A program made the position numbers and the translations under genes. The notes below the pieces were generated by a model. That model was not told where the DNA came from and made no database searches. It worked only from the letters and a program-made list of their open reading frames with translations. Positions 15,438 to 21,162 of a stretch of 21,162 bases of DNA are shown here, piece by piece. Origin of the DNA: QHWK01 sp035315685 (GTDB taxonomy: Bacteria > Acidobacteriota > Vicinamibacteria > Vicinamibacterales > CAVVIG01); the NCBI GenBank assembly GCA_035315685.1, contig DATFXR010000698.1, positions 1 through 21,162 on the forward strand. The letters are read 5' to 3'. Position 1 is the stretch's first letter. The number at the start of each line of letters is the position of its first letter.

Positions 15438-16678
15438 AGCGCGCGCTGTTCAGGATCGCGGCGGTCGCAGTCGCGGTGGCGGTTGCGGCGATCGCGGTCG
15501 AGGTCGTGGCACAGGCGTATCTGTTGGCGCGCGATCGGCGATACATCTCTCCGCGTGAACGGATCGACTCACTGACCAACACCTTCACGGCATCGGTGAC
15601 CAGCCGCAGCACCGGCTGCCGCTACGTGGACACCCTGTATCCGCATCCGTACCTCGGGTTCGTGCACCACGGCAATCCGCCGTGCGGCTCGCCCGAGGTC
15701 AACAACATCGGCCTGTTCGGCCCGGACTTTCCGTCGGAGCGCCTGCGCGACCGCTTCGTCGTGCTGGTCACCGGCGGATCGGTGGCGGCGCAGCTGATGA
15801 CTGCCGGTCCTGGCCACGTCCCGTATCTGCAGGCGGCGCTGCAGCGCGACTACCTGTCGCCGACCGGCAAGCCGTTCCTGCTCCTGAACGGCGGCGACGG
15901 CGGCTGGCATCAGCCGGAGCAGTTGATCCTCTTTCTCCTCTACGCCGACGCCGTGCATGCGGTCGTGACGCTCGACGGCTACAACGAGCGCTACTTCATC
16001 GGGTCGAGCGTGCGGTTCGAGTATCCGCCGAACAACTTCGAGGACATCAACCCGCTGCTCCGCTCCTCGTATTCGAACGTCGTCAAGAAGTGGATTGCGG
16101 GCAAGCTGCTCGCGCGCGCTTCCGGCAATCCGCTGCTCTCGCGATCGGCGGCGGCGTACCTGGTGCTCGCGCGCGTCGACGCGTACGTGAAGGCGCAGCA
16201 GTCGATCTACGTCGAGCGCGAACGGACCAACATCAACACGATGTTCCTGCTGCCGAAAGACTGGGACGACGAACATCGTCTGAGCTGGGCGACCGGGCAG
16301 TACCGGAAGTACATCACCGCCATGGACGCCGTCGCGGCGCAGCACGACGTGCTCGCGGCGCACTTTCTCCAGCCGGTCCCGGCGATCGCCAAGCGGCTCA
16401 CGGCCGACGAGCAGGCAGTGGTCGGGCCGCTCGACTACCGCGCGAAGTACGAGCGCATCGTCAACGACGTGCTCTCGCTCGCGGCGCACGGGACGCCGGT
16501 GTTCAGCCTGCTCGACGTCTTCGAGCGCAACCCGCAGACGTTGTATGCCGATGTCATTCATCTGCGCACGGCAGCCGACGGCACGAGCGAAGGCTACCGC
16601 CTGATGGCGGAGCGGATGGCGCAGATTCTGGGTCGAACGTGGCGATTGCAGCCGAATCGAGCGATCGCGTCGCAATAG
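15434..16678 (+). CDS. Membrane-anchored SGNH-type hydrolase/acyltransferase
   Basis: The 414-residue protein has an N-terminal signal-anchor helix (about 7-29) followed by a large extracytoplasmic domain. SGNH hydrolase blocks are visible: Ser116 in VTGGSVAAQ (codon TCG, 15779-15781), an LNGGDGGWHQ block-II-like region at 151-160, Asn184 in LDGYNE (180-185), and Asp373/His376 in DVIHLRTAADG near the C-terminus. All expected catalytic positions are thus filled. SGNH proteins in polysaccharide loci add or remove O-acyl groups, but no MBOAT partner is seen here. The start ATG 15434 overlaps wlbB by 4 nt. Its 3' end overlaps the next gene by 40 nt. Family assignment rests on motif layout; the substrate is unknown. 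Confidence 0.78.
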   Translation: MKRALFRIAAVAVAVAVAAIAVEVVAQAYLLARDRRYISPRERIDSLTNTFTASVTSRSTGCRYVDTLYPHPYLGFVHHGNPPCGSPEVNNIGLFGPDFPSERLRDRFVVLVTGGSVAAQLMTAGPGHVPYLQAALQRDYLSPTGKPFLLLNGGDGGWHQPEQLILFLLYADAVHAVVTLDGYNERYFIGSSVRFEYPPNNFEDINPLLRSSYSNVVKKWIAGKLLARASGNPLLSRSAAAYLVLARVDAYVKAQQSIYVERERTNINTMFLLPKDWDDEHRLSWATGQYRKYITAMDAVAAQHDVLAAHFLQPVPAIAKRLTADEQAVVGPLDYRAKYERIVNDVLSLAAHGTPVFSLLDVFERNPQTLYADVIHLRTAADGTSEGYRLMAERMAQILGRTWRLQPNRAIASQ

Positions 16679-18456
16679 TCGCGCCGCAGTCGGCAGCCCG
16701 CAGCGCCGCAACGCTGTGGGTCATCGGCCTCGCAGCGGCGATCGTCGCCGTGTCGGCGTGGATGTACGGACAGCGACTGTCGTTCGCGCCGCCGCATCTC
16801 GAGATCGACGAGATTTTGATCGGCCTCGACGGGCACGCGATTGCGCACACGGGACGCGATCTCGGCGGCGAATGGCTGCCGCTCTATTCACAGACCGCGG
16901 AGCACTCCTGGTATCAGCCGTTCGTCGTCTACGCGACCGCGCTGGCGCTGCGGCTGTTGCCGCTGAACGAGTGGTCGGTAAGGACGCCGACCGTCTGCGT
17001 CGCGCTGCTGAACATCGCGGTGATCTTCTTCGCGGCGCGGCAGCTGTTCGGATCGATTCGGGCGGCGATGATTGCAGCGGTGACGCTCGCGCTGAGCCCC
17101 GGGCATTTCATCCACACGCGGTATGGGATGGATTACGTCTATCCGGTTCCGTTCATCCTCGGGTGGCTGATCTGCCTGGGTCGCTACGTCGAGCGGCGGG
17201 ACACGAGGATGCTGGCGGCCGCCACGGCGATTCTCGGCGTCGGCTTCTACAGCTACATCGCGTCGATCGTCATGATGCCGGTCTACGCCGCGATCACCTG
17301 CCTGGTTCTGTGGCGCCTACGGATGGAGATCCGCGACTACGGGCTGGCGCTCGCGACCTTCGCGGTGTGGCTGCTCCCTTTCACGGTCTGGCTGGCGCGG
17401 CATCCGTCGGCATTCGGCGGCACGGTCGAGAAGTACGGGCTGTATGACGCGCGGCAGCTCAACGCGGTGCAGGGCCTGCGCTCGTTCATTTCCATCCCGA
17501 GCATCAGCGAACGATTGTCGGAGTACTGGAACTTCTACAACCCGTCGTTCCTGTTCTTCGGCGCCGGCACGAAGGTGATGTTTTCGACCAACCTCGCTGG
17601 CGTGTTCCTGGTGCCGGTTGCCGTGTTCCTGATCGTCGGAATCGTGCGCGCGGTGCGGGAGCGCACGCCGATGCAGGTCGTGCTGCTGCTCGGCTTCTTC
17701 ACGGCGCCGCTCGCCGCGCTGATCGTTCAGGAAGGCAACGCGATCTTCCGGGCGCTCGCATTCCTGCCGTTCGGCGCGCTGCTCGCGACGCTCGGGTTCG
17801 AGACGCTGTGGTCGGCGGCGATCGAGAAATCGTTCAGCCCGATGATCAGGCCGATTGGCATCGCCGTGTTCGCGCTCGGCGCCGGCTACGCGGCGTGGAC
17901 GCTCGCCACTTCCGCAACGTTGACGCGATCGTCGCTGCCCGTCGCAGCGCTCGGCGCCCTGATCGTCGCGGCAGCCGGCTTCGATCGCACGACGCAATGG
18001 CGGATCGTCGCCGCCGTGTTGTTGCTGGCGATGGCGGTGCAGTTCCGCTCGTTCTGGTCCGATTACTTTTCGGATTACCGCGTCCGCTCAGCCGTCTGGC
18101 TCGGCGGGAACATCGGCGGCGCGCTCGAGGAGCTGATCGATCGCGTGCGCGTTCAACCGGCGCCGGCTGTCTTCTTCACCACGCTGCAGTCGACGAGCGG
18201 GAAGGTGGACGGCCGCGATCAGTACATGCCTGCGTACTGGCGCTTCTATCTCACCAAGCATCATCGTGAGGATCTGCTGGCGCGCACGCACGAGCTGACG
18301 GCTGGCGCCTCGGTTGATATCCCGTCCGGCAGTCTGGTGCTCGGCAACCTGGGCAACCCGGCGCTGGAGGCTCGAGTGGCGAGCGGCCAGCTTCGTTCGT
18401 TGACGACGATTCCCGAGCTCGACGGCCATCCGTTCTTCTGGGTGCTCGGGCGATGA
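16639..18456 (+). CDS. GT39/GT83-like (GT-C) membrane glycosyltransferase
   Basis: This is a protein of about 605 residues. A short soluble N-terminus leads into a first helix (about 24-44), and the following outer loop has LEIDEILIGLDGHAI with Asp57-Glu58, the acidic pair typical of PMT/ArnT-like GT-C enzymes. About ten further hydrophobic segments follow to near residue 480, then a soluble extracytoplasmic C-terminal domain (about 490-605). Such enzymes transfer a sugar from a polyprenyl-phosphate donor on the outer face of the inner membrane. No ATG is available upstream of the first helix; GTG 16639, inside the previous gene, is the only reasonable start that preserves it, creating a 40-nt overlap. 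The start is therefore less sure than the protein. The stop forms an ATGA overlap with the next gene. Confidence 0.82.
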   Translation: MAIAAESSDRVAIVAPQSAARSAATLWVIGLAAAIVAVSAWMYGQRLSFAPPHLEIDEILIGLDGHAIAHTGRDLGGEWLPLYSQTAEHSWYQPFVVYATALALRLLPLNEWSVRTPTVCVALLNIAVIFFAARQLFGSIRAAMIAAVTLALSPGHFIHTRYGMDYVYPVPFILGWLICLGRYVERRDTRMLAAATAILGVGFYSYIASIVMMPVYAAITCLVLWRLRMEIRDYGLALATFAVWLLPFTVWLARHPSAFGGTVEKYGLYDARQLNAVQGLRSFISIPSISERLSEYWNFYNPSFLFFGAGTKVMFSTNLAGVFLVPVAVFLIVGIVRAVRERTPMQVVLLLGFFTAPLAALIVQEGNAIFRALAFLPFGALLATLGFETLWSAAIEKSFSPMIRPIGIAVFALGAGYAAWTLATSATLTRSSLPVAALGALIVAAAGFDRTTQWRIVAAVLLLAMAVQFRSFWSDYFSDYRVRSAVWLGGNIGGALEELIDRVRVQPAPAVFFTTLQSTSGKVDGRDQYMPAYWRFYLTKHHREDLLARTHELTAGASVDIPSGSLVLGNLGNPALEARVASGQLRSLTTIPELDGHPFFWVLGR

Positions 18457-19412
18457 TTGGTCGGGCCGTCATCGCCGTCGCCATCGTCGAAGCGGTGCTG
18501 ACCGCGGTGATGGTGACCATCGCGCTGGACATCTACGCGCACCGCCGCGTCGAGGAGTTCGGCGGCGTCAACATCTGGGGTTATCGCGGCGCCGTCGCGC
18601 CGCAGCGGCAGCAAAACGACATCCGCATCGAGGTCGTCGGCGGCACCCGCGCGTACGGCTGGGGCGAGCCGGCCGGCTCGCTCGGATCTCAGATTCGACG
18701 CCTCATGCTGCTCGCCATCGATCGGCCGGGCGCCGTCGTGCGTCCCGTGACCGTCGTCAACGTCGGGCGGCTGGGAGCGCTGCCCGATTCGTATCCAGGG
18801 GTCATCGAGCACTACGCATACCTGCAGCCCGAGATCATCTGCATCTACGATGATCTGGGTGTCCGAGGCGGCGAGCCGGCCGAACGATCCGCGATCTTCG
18901 AGCTCACCGGCTACGCGCCGGCTCTACCCGTCGTGCTCGCCGAGAAAGGAAAGGCGTGGCGGTACGGCACCGTGTCGCGAGGCTACAGCTTGCCTTCGGG
19001 GAGTTCGTCGACGTCCGGGCCGACGCGCATCGCCGGCACCGCGCTCGAAGCGGTTGGTGACGGACTCGCGGCCGTGGACGCCGGGGCGGCACGACTGCTG
19101 CGTTCGGCACCGGCCGCGGGTCCGTATGCTGACGCGATGATGACGGCGATCGACGCCGCCCATCGCCGCGCGCAGGCAGTCATCCTCGTCCTCAGTCCGG
19201 CGGAGACGCCGGGACAGCGGCACAATGCCGCCGCGCTCCGCCAGCGGCTGCCCGACGCCGCGGCCGCGTCGTGGCTGCGCATCGTCGATCTCGACACCGA
19301 GCCGCGCCTGCGACGAGATGATCTCCGCTACGACGGCTGGAACTACGGCGGCGTGGCCACCACGATCGCCGCCGAGCACGTTACGCCTGCAGTACTGAGC
19401 TTCATTCAGTGA
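18453..19412 (+). CDS. Membrane-anchored degenerate SGNH-like protein
   Basis: The 319-residue protein has an N-terminal membrane helix (about 4-26) and a predicted outer domain with the SGNH layout: IRIEVVGGTRAYGWGEP at 58-73, TVVNVGRLGALPDSY at 100-114, PEIICIYDDLG at 126-136, and a C-terminal RYDGWNYGG block. The catalytic positions look lost. Ser of the GGS motif is Thr65 (codon ACC, 18645-18647), the Asn of DGYN aligns with Gly136, and the usual D-x-x-H reads DGWN. It may be a non-catalytic partner, perhaps glycan-binding, of the intact SGNH protein encoded at 15434-16678, with which it brackets a GT-C gene. The SGNH assignment is by eye and moderately sure. Confidence 0.65.
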   Translation: MIGRAVIAVAIVEAVLTAVMVTIALDIYAHRRVEEFGGVNIWGYRGAVAPQRQQNDIRIEVVGGTRAYGWGEPAGSLGSQIRRLMLLAIDRPGAVVRPVTVVNVGRLGALPDSYPGVIEHYAYLQPEIICIYDDLGVRGGEPAERSAIFELTGYAPALPVVLAEKGKAWRYGTVSRGYSLPSGSSSTSGPTRIAGTALEAVGDGLAAVDAGAARLLRSAPAAGPYADAMMTAIDAAHRRAQAVILVLSPAETPGQRHNAAALRQRLPDAAAASWLRIVDLDTEPRLRRDDLRYDGWNYGGVATTIAAEHVTPAVLSFIQ

Positions 19413-20674
19413 CGATGACAGCGGCCGGCGTCGACATCGCGGGCTTTTACTACGAGCAGCGGCATGCGCTCGCCGAGGATGCGGCAACCCTGCATGCGCT
19501 CATCGGCGCGGTGAACGCGCAGTACGACTTGTCGCCTACGCAGTGGGCGCAGTGGTACACCATCGCGCTCGGCTTCCGTCCGGATCTCATCGTCGAGCTC
19601 GGCCGGGCGAAGGGGAACTCGACCGCGCTCTTCACGCAGGCGGCGTCGCGGCTTGGCGGCAGCGCACGCGTCGTGAGCCTGTGCAACAGCACAGATTGGG
19701 AGCATGAAACGCTGCCACGCGTTCGCGCCATCGTGCCGCCGGGCTGGTTCGACCGGCTCGATGCTCGCATCGTGGACATTCTCGATGTCGATTACGAGAA
19801 GCTTTTCGCCGACGCCGGCCGCGTCCTGCTGCTGTGGGACGCGCACGGCTTCGAGATCGCAGAAACCGTACTGGGCAGAATCCTGCCGCTGATCGCTGCT
19901 CGGCCGCACCTCGTGCTGATGCACGACATCACCGACAACCGCTACTCGCCAGCTTCGCGGTCCTACGAGGGTCAGCCAATCTGGAAAGGGTCGACGTGGG
20001 ACAGAGGCGTGGCCAAATCACTCGCGCGCGTCAACATCGGCTGGATGAACGCGCTCCAGGATCAGGTGGTCGCGATCGCCGACTTCGCGTGGCGGAACTC
20101 GGTCGAGGTTGGGAGTGCCGACCACGAGTACGCGCAGTTCTTTGCCGCCTGCCCGCAGCGCGCCGATGAGATGCGACGCATCGTCGGGGACGATGTCTTT
20201 TCGATGCCGGCAGAGTTTGCCTTTCTGATGCTCGACCCCGAGCGTGGACCCGTTCACTACCCAACTGTCGCCCGACGCCTTCGATATCAGTCAGACGTCG
20301 TCGTGCGCGATATTCACCCGCGCCGCTGGCTGCGGCGGCGCCAGACCTGGCCGCGTACCATCGAAACAGCAGCGGTGCCGTGGCACTACGCGGTGGTCAT
20401 GGAGTGTGAGTCGCGAGACGCTGTTCCCGTGGATGTGTCTGCAGTCTTGCGTCTGGGCGTCGAGGTGAGCAATGGGCCGGTCGGGGTCGGGCTCCTGAAC
20501 AGTGATCAATCGAAGTTCATCGACTCCCATCGCGTGTTGCCGGCTGATCGGCAGCAGGTGGTCTATCTGTCGGTGGCGCGCGAGTCCCGTATTCCGGCGA
20601 CACTCGTCGTGCATGCATGGGATCAGCCGCTTGCCGGCCGAATCCGCATCCAGGAGGTTTCGTTTCTTTGGTAA
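19409..20674 (+). CDS. Class I methyltransferase-like protein with C-terminal beta domain
   Basis: The 421-residue protein starts at GTG 19409 (GTGA overlap) or at the in-frame ATG 19415. An SAM-binding-like motif IVELGRAKGNSTAL lies at 61-74, with LLWDAHG at 141-147 and LVLMHDITDNR at 168-178. These are characteristic of Methyltransf_24 and cephalosporin-hydroxylase-like (CmcI) folds, where acids here bind metal or substrate. Residues from about 318 to the end form a separate beta-rich region (LRLGVEVSNGPVGVGLLN, then LVVHAWDQPLAG) that looks like a small carbohydrate-binding-type module, though I cannot name it. In this operon, O-methylation of a glycan is the likeliest role. It is the last gene before the 157-nt gap. 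Confidence 0.72.
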   Translation: MTMTAAGVDIAGFYYEQRHALAEDAATLHALIGAVNAQYDLSPTQWAQWYTIALGFRPDLIVELGRAKGNSTALFTQAASRLGGSARVVSLCNSTDWEHETLPRVRAIVPPGWFDRLDARIVDILDVDYEKLFADAGRVLLLWDAHGFEIAETVLGRILPLIAARPHLVLMHDITDNRYSPASRSYEGQPIWKGSTWDRGVAKSLARVNIGWMNALQDQVVAIADFAWRNSVEVGSADHEYAQFFAACPQRADEMRRIVGDDVFSMPAEFAFLMLDPERGPVHYPTVARRLRYQSDVVVRDIHPRRWLRRRQTWPRTIETAAVPWHYAVVMECESRDAVPVDVSAVLRLGVEVSNGPVGVGLLNSDQSKFIDSHRVLPADRQQVVYLSVARESRIPATLVVHAWDQPLAGRIRIQEVSFLW

Positions 20675-20831
20675 GATACCTGGCTCTATTCAGGTTCTGA
20701 TCGCGTCTCCTTCAAACTCGGCTGAAACGTCGTCACGAAGGCCGATGGCCAGGCCTCTGATTCTTGTGTCGTCAGGCCCTGTCGTCATGATCGAAAGACA
20801 ATGTCCGTTATGAAGAACTCTTCAGCACACG
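20675..20831 (+). promoter_or_regulatory. Only true intergenic gap; possible promoter/regulatory region
   Basis: This 157-nt stretch between the methyltransferase-like gene and the next SDR gene is about 52% G+C by hand count, against about two thirds in the genes. All other junctions in the window overlap or are 3-4 nt apart, so transcription of the downstream gene probably restarts here. The heptamer GTCGTCA occurs three times on the + strand. A weak -35/-10 pair (TTGTGT at 20764-20769, CATGAT at 20786-20791) can be drawn but is not convincing on its own. No strong terminator hairpin with a T-run is seen. Confidence 0.4.
20729..20787 (+). repeat. Three direct GTCGTCA heptamers in the intergenic gap
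   Basis: Copies start at 20729, 20768 and 20781. The last two extend to an identical octamer TGTCGTCA (20767-20774 and 20780-20787). Start-to-start spacings are 39 and 13 nt, so all three fall on a 13-nt register. They could be operator half-sites for a regulator of the downstream gene, or chance in a short region. Confidence 0.4.
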
Positions 20832-21162
20832 ATGCCTATGTCTGACAACTCAGTTCTCGTGACAGGCGCCGGCGGGTTCATCGGAGGCCATCTCGTCGAT
20901 CGCCTGCGTTCCGAGGGGCGACACGTTCGAGCGGTCGACGTCAAGCCGCTCTCCGAGTGGTATCAGTTGTTCGACGACGTTGACCGCCGTCGACTCGACT
21001 TGCGAGACCGCGCCTCATGCGACGCCGCGGTCGCCGGCGTACGCGAGGTCTATAACCTCGCATGCGACATGGGCGGCATGGGCTTCATCGAGACGCACAA
21101 GGCCGAATGCATGATCTCGGTGCTGATCAACACCCACATGCTGATGGCGGCGCGTGACGCCG
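20832..21162 (+). CDS. GDP-mannose 3,5-epimerase-like SDR (partial, 5' end)
   Basis: The gene runs off the right edge, leaving about 110 residues. Counting from ATG 20838, the N-terminus reads SDNSVLVTGAGGFIGGHLVD with the GxxGxxG NAD-binding motif at 10-16. NLACDMGGMGFIE at 73-85 and SVLINTHMLMAAR at 94-106 closely match the GDP-mannose 3,5-epimerase-like branch of extended SDRs, in which the DMGGMGFI stretch is diagnostic. Two in-frame starts are possible (ATG 20832 or ATG 20838); a TGA at 20811 rules out anything earlier. No strong ribosome-binding site is visible. It probably epimerises or otherwise converts a nucleotide hexose for the same polysaccharide, but the active-site residues lie beyond the window. 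Confidence 0.85.
   Translation, partial: MPMSDNSVLVTGAGGFIGGHLVDRLRSEGRHVRAVDVKPLSEWYQLFDDVDRRRLDLRDRASCDAAVAGVREVYNLACDMGGMGFIETHKAECMISVLINTHMLMAARDA

Noticed and set aside
20678..20695. Possible terminator hairpin (ACCTG, 8-nt loop, CAGGT)
   Set aside because: The stem is only 5 bp and no T-run follows, so it is too weak to call.
20764..20791. Sigma-70-like promoter (TTGTGT, 16 nt, CATGAT)
   Set aside because: The match to consensus is poor, and the -35/-10 choice could easily be chance in a lower-GC stretch. The region is listed only as possibly regulatory.
20502..20813. 103-codon + strand open frame spanning the end of the methyltransferase gene and the gap
   Set aside because: Most of it overlaps the real gene in another frame. 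Its Ser/Arg-rich translation has no motif and no good start.
20801..20845. 14-codon open frame overlapping the start of the epimerase-like gene
   Set aside because: It could be a leader peptide, but it has no convincing ribosome-binding site and no attenuator-like structure, and such short frames are common by chance.

Overview
This 21.2 kb window is gene-dense, roughly two thirds G+C, and every supported gene lies on the + strand. It is part of a large surface or extracellular polysaccharide biosynthesis locus. It holds five GT4-type glycosyltransferases, a further GT-B-like transferase, two multi-pass GT-C-like membrane transferases, sugar-nucleotide enzymes (a WlbA/WlbB pair and two SDR-type epimerase/dehydratases), a glutamine-dependent amidotransferase, a DUF2334-type deacetylase, two membrane-anchored SGNH-like proteins, a methyltransferase-like protein and a DUF4330 membrane protein. 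No RNA gene, IS element, CRISPR array or phage gene was seen. The source looks like a GC-rich Gram-negative-type bacterium. Codon style and this gene mix resemble Acidobacteriota (Vicinamibacteria-like), but that is only an impression: there is no taxonomic marker here.

Layout. 2-127: tail of an upstream gene. 124-1569: GT-B-like transferase. 1539-3449: AsnB-like amidotransferase. 3440-4597: GT4. 4594-5409: DUF2334 deacetylase. 5406-6383: SDR lacking the catalytic Tyr. 6380-9834: three GT4 genes. 9831-11249: GT-C or polymerase-like membrane protein. 11240-12328: DUF4330 protein. 12325-12750: small membrane protein. 12747-13877: GT4. 13874-14839 and 14844-15437: WlbA-like dehydrogenase and WlbB-like N-acetyltransferase. 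15434-16678: SGNH hydrolase. 16639-18456: GT39-like membrane transferase. 18453-19412: degenerate SGNH-like protein. 19409-20674: methyltransferase-like protein with an extra C-terminal domain. 20675-20831: the only real intergenic gap, distinctly lower in G+C. 20832 to the end: the start of a GDP-mannose 3,5-epimerase-like SDR, cut off by the window.

The first 18 gene junctions are either overlaps (12 of them 4-nt ATGA/GTGA overlaps) or gaps of 3-4 nt, so the block 124-20674 reads as one translationally coupled polycistron. A plausible division of labour: WlbA/WlbB help make a diacetamido-uronic acid nucleotide sugar, the AsnB-like enzyme may amidate a uronic acid, and the GT4 enzymes assemble a repeat unit on the cytoplasmic face. 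The GT-C proteins would then add sugars or polymerise on the outer face, while the deacetylase, SGNH proteins and methyltransferase modify the product. The aminotransferase and UDP-GlcNAc 6-dehydrogenase needed for the WlbA/WlbB pathway, and any flippase, are not in this window. The points most worth following are the DUF4330/IPT-like protein, the active/degenerate SGNH pair around a GT-C, and the SDR and GT4 with substituted key residues.
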